From contig CAJNDS010000703.1 of assembly GCA_905221605.1 (NCBI GenBank), positions 1 to 64,000 on the forward strand: 64,000 nucleotides of DNA, in the 5' to 3' direction. Positions 35,667-44,997 of the stretch are shown here, one piece after another. A program made the position numbers and the translations under genes. The notes beneath the pieces are model-generated. The model was not told the origin of the DNA and did not search any database. It saw nothing but the letters and a program-made list of their open reading frames with translations. Each line of letters starts with the position of its first letter. Within the stretch, counting starts at the first letter, position 1. The DNA is from Symbiodinium natans. Its lineage: Eukaryota; Sar; Dinophyceae; Suessiales; Symbiodiniaceae.

Positions 35667-38206
35667 GAAGAAGGAGGCCTGGCCTCGGTGCCCTGACTGC
35701 CAGTCCTGCGCTTCGTGTACAAGGTGCTGCTAGTTTTGAGGGGGAACACCCCCAATATCAATATCGTGACTCCATCCGCTCGATGATCATCCGGTGGTCG
35801 AGCTTCGCTCGTCCCTTTTTGCTCTGTCGACTTGGCTTTGGATTGTGGATGATGCCCGGTCCCAGCTTTGGACTCGGGTGCGCGTTGACGACCCTGGTGT
35901 GCGCCGAGGAAGCGGAGCTCCAGCTTTCAACGTCAAGTTCTGCTAATCCCGTTCCAGTGTGTCTCCAGCAATGCCACAATGTCGTAGGAGTCTTCAGCCA
36001 AACTTAAGAGAGAAACCTCAACAGCTTAGCCATGCGGGCCCCTCGAGACATGACTGTCGCAGCAGGATCCTCACGAAGCAAGTTGATGGGGTCCTTGTTC
36101 GTTTCGCTCAGTAGATGTTGAACTATTCTTCATCTGCGCGCTAAGAACAGAATCAAAGACTGAATGAGCTCCTCTTCCCAAATTCCACATTGAATTTCAT
36201 GCCTCATCCATTCCTCGTACGTTCAATAGAAAAAAAGTTGAGTTGTCTTTCAGTCTCATATTCGTGCCCCGCAATAAAAGACGTTTTGGGCGCTCCAGTC
36301 ATTACATTATTAAGGGCCTAAAAACCCTTTACTAATTCTGGTTTGGGGTTCCTTCGCTTCGCTCATTCACAAATGTATGCTAATAATACTGATAGCAACT
36401 AGCATGGGCCTTGTAGTTGAATTTACTGGCCCCTGAAGTCCATGTAACATAGGATCTTTCCTGAGTTCTCATAGCGCACGGCCAAAAGATGGCGGTGCCT
36501 GCAGGGGGGCGGGAACACAATTTGTGCTATGGTCGAATTCTGCGCATAAAGACTCTGCACCAATCGATTAAGCAGGCTGACGTCCTCAACATGAAAAAAG
36601 GGCCTGCCCACAGCTCCAGTGTTCCCAAAGTTTAAAAACCAAGGTGGGCATCAACGTCTTCGGGGCTTCTGCGCCGGGCGGCACCTGCCTGGAGAAGTTC
36701 GGCTTCTCCGCCCCTCGGTTTCAGGGTCGAAGCCTAGAGGTCTTTGCATTTAGGATTTAGGGTTTTAGGTTTGGGGTTTAAGATACTATGGCAGTGCATC
36801 AGGCTTATCGGGTTTCAGTGCTTGGCGGTCTTACAGGGCCTTTGTTGTAGGCCAATCGGTTCAGATGTGCAGGATTTCCGTTGCGGATGTCGATCAAACC
36901 ATTGAACAGCAGCAAGCAACACTTACAGAACACTCCTTTTCTGAACCCACCCGGGCTGGTCCTAAGTTCTTTTGTCCTTCTTACGAAGACCAGGACACAC
37001 TGTGTTGTATGTGTGTGTAACGTGCAACTCGAAATTTACCACTCGTGACTCCGGTCGGGCGGGCACATCCTCGGGGGCCTAGCCATGCCAACGAAGTTAC
37101 GTTGATTGGATGGGTTCACAGAGGTATGCACCTGCACTTGCAGCGACAGGACTTGGATGCTCCCAAGTAGATAGTCCAACCCAAAGTCGGGGCCTTCTCC
37201 TTGCCTTCTCCAGGCAAATGAAGGCAGGGAAGAGTACGCAGTCGCGGCAATCGGCTTTTACTGCGTGAACAGGCCTGACCACTACTGCACAACCTTCACT
37301 GAGGCACAGCCTTCGCTAATCTGAAGTAATCAATGCTGGCATCGAAAGGTCACTTACCACAAGTCTTGTGGTAATGGTAGAAATCATTGCACTCAAGTGT
37401 GTGCGTTATTGCAAGTACGAGCACTCAAGCGCTGCAAGTCAAGCGCCGCAGCTCCTTATCCGGTGAGCATGGAAATGGTATGGAAAGCACTGCAATAGAC
37501 AGCTTGCAGATACGCTTTCCCTTCTATGTCTGCCTGGCCAAAGGTCTTGTCCACATAAAACTACAAAACACGATTCCTTGGAGCAGCTTGAGAACCCCAA
37601 ACGCTAAAGTGTTGCTGAACATGCCTCTTTTGAGTTTGAGTCATGTCTGCAGTTTTGGACTTTGGTTCTCCTCTCGCAATCTTTTGGTTTGTCGGTTTAT
37701 GCGTTCTGGTAGGGTCTAGAAGTCATGGGGGTTGTTACGGGGGACTGTAAAATGGAGGTCCACACAGCATTCAGCTGGTTCAGTACAGGAGGGACCTAGC
37801 CATGAGAGCGTGCGCCAAGGCCGAGAACGTGAAGTCCTGCGCGGAGAAGTGCGCGTCCTAGCACGTACTGATCGCAAGCTTCACCGAAGCAAGCGTAAAC
37901 TTCCAGGTTGAGAGTTTGGGAGTTAGGGTTTAGGGTTTAGGGTTGAAGGTTCAGAGCTCGGATTGTCGGAGTGTGTGTTTGAAGGTTGTTGTGTTTTGAG
38001 CACTGCATCGCACACGCACCTTGAAGCCACCCCTCGACAATTCCACGCATGAGAATGCTTAGTCGCTTCTTGTACTTGCTAAGGCTGTATTGCAGAGAAT
38101 CGCAATTACTAAGAACCCCAGAACCCAACTCCGAAACCAGCTTGTGAAAAGGTGCCTCAAGGGTGAGACCGGCGTGCTGTCCGATGGTTCCCAGGGCAAG
38201 CATTGA
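11570..38206 (+). CDS. TKT: Transketolase copy 2, complete, plastid-targeted (about 44 exons)
   Basis: Thiamine diphosphate-dependent transketolase, probably of the plastid Calvin-Benson cycle. ATG 11570 is preceded in frame by TAA at 11564; stop TGA is 38204-38206. Exons: 11570-11660, 12348-12457, 12821-12868, 14168-14224, 14548-14601, 15070-15110, 15332-15393, 15755-15817, 15997-16036, 17598-17634, 17808-17874, 18151-18211, 18552-18620, 19123-19173, 19465-19485, 19810-19851, 20695-20733, 21563-21583, 21703-21738, 22035-22096, 23859-~23880, 23921-23983, 24560-24604, 24898-24936, 25221-25295, 25829-25849, 26637-26719, 27093-27140, 27940-28010, 28718-28777, 29201-29263, 30199-30246, 31509-31530, 31846-31893, 32198-32258, 33121-33166, 33513-33574, 33944-33985, 34232-34291, 35047-35088, 35358-35399, 36644-36709, 37820-37848, 38152-38206. 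The exons sum to about 2,283 nt (760 aa), close to plastid transketolase precursors. Phases agree throughout, apart from 1-nt sliding at a few junctions. Residues needed for cofactor binding are present. The ends of exons 21 and 32 are the least certain. Confidence 0.95.
13900..13925. repeat. Telomere-like CCCTAAA motif in intron 3 of TKT copy 2
   Basis: Short run of CCCTAAACCCTAAACCCTGAA. Similar runs of 2-4 units occur throughout, for example 4456-4492, 4756-4798, 14455-14485 and 18440-18520. They occur in introns and spacers but not in exons. Confidence 0.8.
17111..17144. repeat. Poly-G run, 34 nt
   Basis: An uninterrupted run of 34 G in intron 9 of TKT copy 2, followed by a G-rich stretch to about 17270. 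Run length may be affected by sequencing. Confidence 0.9.
17946..17971. repeat. (GT)n microsatellite
   Basis: About 12 GT units in intron 11 of TKT copy 2. Confidence 0.9.
19930..20022. mobile_element. Foldback MITE, family A copy 2 (diverged)
   Basis: The left arm ATGGGTGTTTCCGACCATA and the right arm TTTCGTAAACTCCCAAAT are imperfect inverted repeats around a central stem GTCCTT...AAGGAC. Arms match family A at 10243-10344 and 29064-29185. The element lies in intron 16 of TKT copy 2; ends are approximate. Confidence 0.55.
20485..20667. repeat. Telomere-like CCCTAAA array
   Basis: A long run of CCCTAAA and variants (CCCCAAA, CCCTCAA) immediately before exon 17 of TKT copy 2 (acceptor 20693-20694). 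The perfect core is about 20598-20643. It lies entirely within an intron. Confidence 0.9.
20800..21195. repeat. TA-rich and (GA)n microsatellites
   Basis: AT-rich sequence with (TA)n at 20867-20878 and 20935-20949, (GA)n at about 20968-21004 and again at 21171-21194, within intron 17 of TKT copy 2. The AT-rich part contrasts with the near-50% GC of the surroundings. Confidence 0.85.
22676..22880. repeat. Minisatellite in intron 20 of TKT copy 2
   Basis: Repeated phrases AGAGAAGCCCGC, GAGTCCCGCCGAGTATCC and TGGAGTGCCCACC alternate at least three times. A 198-residue minus-strand frame (22539-23135) runs across it, but I regard that as a by-product of the repeat. A diverged relative lies at 47463-47705. 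Confidence 0.75.
27451..27558. mobile_element. Terminal-inverted-repeat element, family B copy 1
   Basis: 108 bp. It begins AATGTAGGGGTCGGAAT and ends AGCCCCTATATT. Internal landmarks are CCCCTTATGG and AAACCCTATTCCAATTATT, shared with the copies at 28024, 51432, 60171 and 62782. It lies in intron 28 of TKT copy 2. No coding capacity. Confidence 0.75.
28024..28166. mobile_element. Family B copy 2, with duplicated left end
   Basis: The start motif GGGGTCGGAAT...ATTACT appears at 28031, and a second, GTGGTCGGAATACTTGCTAAG, at 28080. It then runs AGTATTCCCTTATGG and AACCCTATTCTAATTATTCA and ends GGCCCCTATATT. It begins about 14 bp after exon 29 of TKT copy 2 (ends 28010). Confidence 0.7.
29064..29185. 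mobile_element. Foldback MITE, family A copy 3
   Basis: 122 bp bounded by CATATGG and CCATATG. Inner arms carry ATAGGGGTACCC and GGGTACCCCTATTTTCGTAA. A poly-C run is near the middle. It ends 13 nt before the AG acceptor of TKT copy 2 exon 31 (29199-29200). The matching intron of copy 1 (2088-2329) lacks it. Confidence 0.75.
29272..29310. repeat. TTTAGGG-like motifs after exon 31
   Basis: Degenerate TTTAGGG/TTTGGGG units starting within 15 nt of the donor of exon 31 of TKT copy 2. Comparable G-rich telomere-like runs are at 30288-30370 (intron 32), 27668-27710 and 25670-25702. Confidence 0.75.
30690..30975. repeat. Imperfect tandem duplication in intron 32 of TKT copy 2
   Basis: About 75 bp around GTAGCATGAAGGCGA is present twice (about 30695-30765 and 30915-30975), each followed by AAACGCA...CC(A/G)TCTT(A/G)CCAA. 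The copies differ by several substitutions and small gaps. No coding sense was found. Confidence 0.5.
34806..34900. repeat. Telomere-like (CCCTAAA)n array, about 13 units
   Basis: Thirteen nearly perfect CCCTAAA units in intron 39 of TKT copy 2, followed by a C-rich stretch and then exon 40 (35047). Confidence 0.95.
35592..35665. repeat. (CAG)n microsatellite, about 24 units
   Basis: An uninterrupted CAG run in intron 41 of TKT copy 2. It is open in all three frames (Gln, Ala or Ser), which creates long but spurious frames. It lies between exons 35358-35399 and 36644-36709 and is not needed to join them. Confidence 0.95.
37820..38206 (+). other. TKT: TKT copy 2 terminal exons and C-terminal tail
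   Basis: 37820-37848 reads AENVKSCAE, a GT donor follows, and 38152-38206 reads [17 protein letters not shown] with stop TGA. Read through the donor, the first exon would end in TAG a few codons later (37859-37861). The identical arrangement in copy 1, where read-through differs, supports the spliced reading. Confidence 0.87.
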
Positions 38207-41200
38207 GTTCACAAGGCCTTTCTCGCAGGGCTTGTGTTGAAGCCACTGGTCATGCATGAAGATGCCTGGCATAGAACAACATGTAGAAACGCTTTCAATA
38301 TAGAGTCGGTCACCCACCCACCCATGGTCTACCGTCGGGCTTTCCTCTTGGAAACCTCGAAAAAATTGATAGGTTCTCTGTTCTTCCTTTATATGCGATG
38401 AGTTTTGCGATAGAATTTGGAGCCCAGAAGTTAGGGTGTGTCTTCTTAACACAAAGTTCTAAGTAGATGTAAAGATGAACGAAGATTTGGGCTTTTCAAA
38501 AGCCCTTCCTCCCTGTTGAATATGAAATCTACATTAGAAGTAACTACGACAGAAGCCCAGATGAGGATTTCTTAGGGTGTGGTCTGCTAATACAAGTTCG
38601 AATTTCAATCAACTTGCGTTATGGACGACACCTAAAATCCCAGTGGACCTCCCACATCTACCACGGCAGATCAAGGGGGGGCGGGGGGGGGGGGGGGGTG
38701 AGCATGCAGTCATATCCTCTGTTGAGCCGACCATGACGAGTTGCATGCTAGGCGTCCGATCACGGTTCAAAATACTGTCCCCACTGCCAACAGCAATCGG
38801 CAAGTCGTCATACTCTCATTGCAACCCTCTAGACTCTAGATGGGGATTTAGCTGGCAAAGGAGCATTACAGCAAGGGCAACAACAGCTCGCGGTGACATC
38901 TTGTCAATTGAGGGGCAGGTGGTACAATCATGATGTGGCCCATACTCTTAGGCTTACAATGGGCCAGCTGTTACGAACAGACCTGAGTTCGGTGGCACGT
39001 GACAGGGTTGTTACATTCGGTGTTCAGATTTTCCCCAATAACTTGCAAACGATCAATGCCCCCCAAACCCCCAAACTCTGGAAAAGATAGCGCCTCGCAA
39101 ACCAATGTCCAGAACAATGTGAAAGCTTGTGCAGGTTCCGTTATCCAGCTGGTGAGGCTGACAGCTCTAATTTTGTGACTTTTCAGTCAGAAATCTCTTC
39201 AGACCAAAAGCCGCAGTAAGGATCAAAGCATCACAATCGTCGTCACAGTTGTCCCCATCAGCTTGTCGTCGTCGTTGTTGTCAAAACATCATCATCATCA
39301 TCATCATCATCATCATACTTCTCATCCTAATCCTCATCCTGGTCACTGCCACCACTGCTATCATCACCATGCACAGCCCGAGCGCCTGAACCGTCATTGC
39401 GGTCAGCATGTCGATATGAGCTTCGTCACTCCTCAGCCGTTGCAGTAAGCAGCAGCTACATATTTCGGCTACTTTTCCATGGTTTGTTCCGTAACGGCAC
39501 AAACAACAATCTTGGTTGTGAGATCTTTTAGCTTGTGCTATATCATTTATAAAGATTCTCTGCCGGATTGCCGATTGTCACTTGTGCCTTGTGACATGCA
39601 CCAAGAGCCTCGAGTATCCTGGGCTATACCAGTTGTGCTCGCCAGGTTTGAATCGTCATGGATAGGTCTGGCCTGAGGAGATTTCGACTCTTTCAATCTC
39701 ACTTCTCAAACATGTGTCCAGGCTTGCGTGGAATCGGGAACGACTTTGACTGTAGACTATGGCCTTGCAGTCGAGAGGATGTCACAACCATGTTTTTTGG
39801 AGACCCTCGCGCAGCTCGGGCCCACCACGGGGTCCGTCGTTCTTGCCACGATAACTCACTTACGCCTACGGAGCGTTGCCTGTAGAAGCGATTCGCAAAG
39901 CTCTCTTTTTATCAGGAGCTCCATCTACAGGGATTCAGGGTGGCGTCTGGGGGTGGCACAGCAGGGAGCTGGAAGCTCTAGAGGGCTCAGGTCTCAAGGA
40001 TGTGCTCCCGACATGGCGCGGGATGTTGTCTTCAGGGTGCCTCAGTAGGGTACGCCCGATATTTTCTACGCATTGGATCTCCGGGCATATTGCTGAAGCT
40101 TCGACACTTCGGTTTGCAGAGAGGCCCATGCTCACCGATAAGCAAGCCACAGCAAGCCTGTCGGGCCGAGCTGCAGCAACGCCTTGCAAGCCACCTGAAG
40201 GCTGAAGACACACGCCCAAGCTCAAACTGCTTCGATGTTTCAAGGTTTTAGGGTTTGGGTGGCTTAGTAGCTTCGGGTTTTTGTTGTTGGCTTAGTGAAT
40301 GGTGCAGATTTTGTTCTAGAAGCAAACCGCATCAGCCATGCTCCGATGTAAACTGTTCAGTCATCCGCGACAAGTAGTCTTGGAGGTGTTGAGAAAGGAT
40401 TGATCAAGGATGTTGAAAGTGAATGCTCAATGGACGGCTGTTCAACCTTCGGGTGTGGGCACTGCGGCATCTGCCATGGCTAAGTTGCCACACCAGCTCG
40501 AGGTGTGGAGAGTCGGACTCAGCTCCACTGCGATTTTTCAACCATCCAACCGTGTAGCTCGCGAGAACTTTTCCGAACGACCGGGCGATCTCCAGTCCAA
40601 AATGTGCTTGGCCGTAGAACATCGGGAATTCATGGCTCAGCCTGCCAGCCCCTTCTCAACCTCAAGCCCCAGGTTGCGGGCTCAGGGCTAGGGTTTTCTT
40701 ATCTTGAGAACCCCGACCCCAAGCTTCTGAACCTTGGCTCGTGTGCGGGGTTTTGGGTTCTTGGGCTTATGCACATCCTAACGCGGTAGTGGAGGGAAGT
40801 TTGTGCCTCGAAGCTCAACTTCTTAAATAAAGGGCTCCGAGATTCTTAGCCCCGCCGCATCCGCTCGCTTGCGCTTCGTAGCTTCTACACAACCAGGATT
40901 CGGTTGAAGTTGGCAGGGCCGAGGAGCTTTGGCCGTCAGCAAGTACTGCTAGCGCAGACTCATGAAGCACCTTAACCCCTGAGCCACCGCCAACACTTCG
41001 CACCCTAGCCACGAATCCACAACCCGCCACAAGCCTGAGCTTGCCGTGCGACACCCACAAGCGGATGACAGTTGATGGCGCCGCCATAGTGACGCCTGCT
41101 TGATTGCGCAAACCGTGCAACAAGGGGTTTCAGGCTTTGGGCGCAGAGTTTTCTGACTGACGTGGGCCTTGCCAACAATCTGACTAGGAGCTTCTATAAG

Positions 41201-43581
41201 CAGGCATACCTACACTGTTTGCACAATGGACAGAAGCCCCAGGGCCTCGAGTCATTGGCTATGATGCCGTTGCAGGGAGGGTTTAAACCTCAACGCTAAC
41301 CCTGGAAGCCCGGTGCCAGGATGCGTTCGAACCCCCGAAGCGCTGGGCTAGAAGAGCCAGGGCCGAGGTCAAGGACACCGGAGTTGCGGTTTAAGGTTTA
41401 GGGTTCTGGAGTTTCAGGGAAGAGTTCTGTGGGCTTGTAGGCCGGGATGCTAATCGAGACTTTTAGGGTTAGAGATCTGAGCTTGTGCGGGGAGTTGGGG
41501 CTGGGGCTTCATCGACAGTAAACCGTCCGGAGCATCGGCTTTAAACAGAGGGCACAATTGTCGAGCATGTCAAGATGAGGTATTTGGTTATACGGTCGCG
41601 GATGGGATAAGAATCAAAGCTCATCACCAAACAAGGATCAAGAACGAATCAAAAAAGGATCAAATCCTCTCAGTAGGAAGACAGCCCTACAGGGCCTTGG
41701 TTTGTCAGGGCCGCCTGCCTCTCTTGGCAGGTTGCCTATACGGTAGGATACAGCATGTCAGTTTCCAGATACGGTAAGCTACGGCATGTCTCGTTCACAG
41801 GCTAAAAATGCATCCCCCCCCTCCCTCCCCCCCTCCCCCCCACCATATGCACAGTGTCAGTACAGCCAGAATATGAGGACGGGGTGGAAACATTTTTCCA
41901 GGCTGAGCAAAGCAAGGAGGCCTGTGTTGTCTCTGATGTAAGCCCGCCATGACAATGCCAACACAAAGCAAGCCAAAAATGTTTCAATCTCCGAGCATGT
42001 TGGCCTCAGCCCTGGCAAAATCAAACCAACCAACCCATGCTTTCAAACATGACACGGCCGCAAATCCCGCTACAAGCCAGAGCCAAGCCATTAAGCGTGG
42101 AGCCTTCGGCCCCAGGAGACTGCTGACAAACAGCCAGCAGAAGAGGCGCGCTCCAGAAGTCCACCCTCAGCCGAAAGCCTTCGCCCCGACTCCTGCACCC
42201 GACAGACAGGAAGCTGAGCCTTTCACCAGCAGATCAACAACAAATCTGATAGAATCAGCACTTCGGCCCTCAGACCGAATTTAAATGAGTGTTGATTTTA
42301 GGTGCCGGGCATTCGAGGGTTATTGGTTTTAGTTGTGATTGTGAACAGTGAACAAGTAGTGTGCATTGCGCGTTAAGTAATCCTGTCAGCCAGTACATAG
42401 AGAGTCCTTTAACTGTTTTTAATGGGGCAATGCAGTAACTAGCAAATGAAGCCGATCCCTGGAGACTCTTCCATGCGCGCGAGGTTTTTCAGCCCAGAAA
42501 AACCCTGACACCTTGCCACGGAATCAGCCAGATCCCAAAGCCTTTTCCCCCTCCTAAAGGGAAACATGTCGTTTCCAGCCTCAGTTTCGTACCCCCACTG
42601 GCAATGGAGACACTATGGGCTCCTGCACCTCGATTTTGCATCAGCTGCACTCGGCCATGAGTGACCCCCCTATTGGGGTTTAGTTTAAAAGCTCCGATTG
42701 AGGGTGCAGGTGTCAAGATCAGCGCGAGAGACGAAAGCCAAAACGCCAAAACCCCTCAACCCTAGATTTTTGCTGTTGAGGGTGGTCTCTGCCACTCACC
42801 TGGAAGGCCTGAAAGGTTGAATCCGGGGTTTGGGCTTGGAGTTCCGGTTTTTGCAATCAGGCAAATTAAAATTCGCACTCAAGTCGGGGCGACTTTGGTA
42901 GACCCTTTGGAGAGGCGCAGCAGCCTGCCAAAGACGCGAGCCAAGCGGAGAGGCCGGTCCAAAGAATTGCACGCTTTCTTCTTATTATTAGCATTATTAG
43001 TGTTATTATTCTGCTCCGCGCCCTCCGCGCCCTCCGCGCCCCCGCCCAGGACACAGTGCGCTGATGCTAAGGGTGCATTGCGTCTATTCTGCGGGTGCGT
43101 TGCATCTATTCTGCGGGAGTTTCCTTTGTAAAGTATTTGTTTACAAGGCACACACATGCAGCATAGCCTTTAAGTGTCCGTCTTGCCGGGGGCTTCGGCT
43201 GCGGGGCGTTTGCGATGTTGGGCTTCAGGACGGAATTGTTGGGGCCTTTAGACTCAAGTTGCGGCGCGCGCGCGGAGGCGTTTCTTACCCACGAGTCTCG
43301 ATGTAAACGAGACTGGGTCGTGGAGGATGATTGCGAACGATTGCTCTGAAGGTCCTTGCATACAAGAAGCCAATATTCGGACCACTCGATGAGCAGATCT
43401 AGTCTCACATCACCCCTAAACCAATCCCGAAACCTCCTAAAGAAGACCCAAAACCTGTTCTGGGGCAACTCGTGGTGAGGCCTCCGCCAGCCCCTCACAC
43501 AAGCGGGCCCGAAAGCGCCGAGAGGCGCACTGGGCCTTGTCACATGTCACGATCTCCGATGGGCGCTGCTATACTCTGCAG
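38207..43581. other. Region without a supported gene
   Basis: No exon I can defend. Contents: poly-G with interruptions at about 38671-38698, a (CAT)n run at 39288-39316, C/T-rich sequence at 41813-41842, and an isolated 111-residue frame at 41949-42284 with no recognisable domain. A weak exon-like frame at 39723-39850 is listed among rejected items. Confidence 0.5.
39288..39316. repeat. (CAT)n microsatellite
   Basis: About nine CAT units, preceded by GTCGTCGTTGTTGTC. Confidence 0.9.
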
Positions 43582-43730
43582 GTCAAGCCCCAAGCATGGT
43601 TTCCTCAAAGCATCCCCTACTGGGAAGCTTTGGATGCTTCAACTAAGCGCCCCAGGGTCAGTTTCGGGCAATTACATGAGACCCTCCAGACACTACCCAA
43701 GCCCCACGCCGAGGGCCAGTACCGCGCCAC
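43582..43730 (+). CDS. Isolated candidate exon, unknown protein
   Basis: Between a clear acceptor (CAG before G43582) and a GT donor (GTGAGC at 43731) the + strand is open for 49 codons with exon-like composition: VKPQAWFPQSIPYWEALDAS, then TKRPRVSFGQLHETLQTLPK, ending AEGQYRA in phase 2. I do not recognise the family. No neighbouring exon with matching phase was found; the next supported exon (44998/45073) needs phase 0, so it may belong to another gene. Unspliced, the frame would stop at the TGA inside the donor. Confidence 0.45.
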
Positions 43731-44997
43731 GTGAGCAGAAGGTAGGGCGCCTAGAACATCAGACTCATTCTGAGGAACCTGACTGAGCTTCTTGCGCCAT
43801 TGCTGCGTGCTGTAGCCCCATTCAAGCTTCCTCGTGACCCAGTGCTGCAGATCCCAAGTCAGTTCACAGACCGCACGCCCCGATTCCCTTAAAGCCTTTC
43901 GAAAGCTGCCTCCCCATCCCAAACAAAAGAATTGTACCCCCAAATTGCTTGGCTCCTTCAGAAAACCCTGGGAAAACCCCAGGATGATGCGCGCCACAAG
44001 CCCACAGAGCCGAAGCCCCATGCAATCGCAGAGGAGATCAAGCTCTACTTAGGGTTTAGGGTTTAAAGTGAAGAGGAAGAGAAGGAAACCCAATGCTTAG
44101 CTAAGCTATTTCGGATTGCAGGGCTTGTTAAGGATTTCGAAACACGAAGAAGGGTGCATCCTTCCTGTATATACATACATAAAAATTATATGAATATGAA
44201 GATACATATGTACAGATATGTATATACATATATATATGTGTATAATACATGCACACGAGCTGAGCAGTTCACGACCCGGCGTGTCGTCCTTGACGCCTGT
44301 TCAGGGTCAGTGGCAGCTTTAGTGCTGGCGCAGGATAGGTATGACAGATGTTGCTACTCATATCATACGGGACAAAAGAATGGCTAGTCCTATTGGCAGC
44401 AACTGGAAGCAAGCAACTTGAGACTATGTTCTAGCGGCTGTCCAGCACAGAACAACACATGAGCGCACCTGCCTGACCCCGAAACTCCAAAGCCCTCAGC
44501 CAAAAACTATGAAACAGGGTTGATCTTCTTGTTATTGGTGAGTGTATGTATGGCTCCTTATAAATATTGGTGAGTGTGTCTGGTCTCCTTTTGGTGATAT
44601 TAGGAATATAGACCCTGCTTCATGTGAACGCTCAGGCCGTGCCCAATTTGCATGGAGGGCTTTGTCGGCGCGGATGCCATGCCAAGGACTCTCGGAGCTT
44701 TCAGGGGCTCCACAACACGACCATTTAGGCCCAACTACTGACCCAAGTTCAAATTGAGCTTTTGTCTGCACATGTGCAAGCATGTGTGTGTGTGTGAGAG
44801 CGTCCCTGGATGTGGGGCGATACTGTGGATGCTTGGCTTTTGGGATTGGCAGGGCTACGAATTTTGAGGTTCAGGGTTTGACAGTTTGGCCTCAAGGTTT
44901 CACACCTTGCGCCACACCTTGTTCCGAGTGGCTGGCACTCTGGGTGTGAACTCGCTTGAATCCCTGAAGCCCATATGATCAAACCCTGAATCTGAAG

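Larger units (their letters stand above)
32198..36709 (+). other. TKT: TKT copy 2 exons 35-42: C-terminal domain
   Basis: [118 protein letters not shown] and [20 protein letters not shown]. These correspond one to one with copy 1 exons 3847-7624. The intron before the last of these (35400-36643) carries a 24-unit CAG repeat. Confidence 0.92.

Noticed and set aside
35424-36007. Poly-Gln, poly-Ala and poly-Ser frames over the CAG repeat
   Set aside because: All three frames are open because of the repeat; flanking transketolase exons join without it.
39723-39850. Possible exon ACVESGTTLTVDYGLA
   Set aside because: It has an acceptor, but the alternative + frame is equally open, and no family or partner exon was found.
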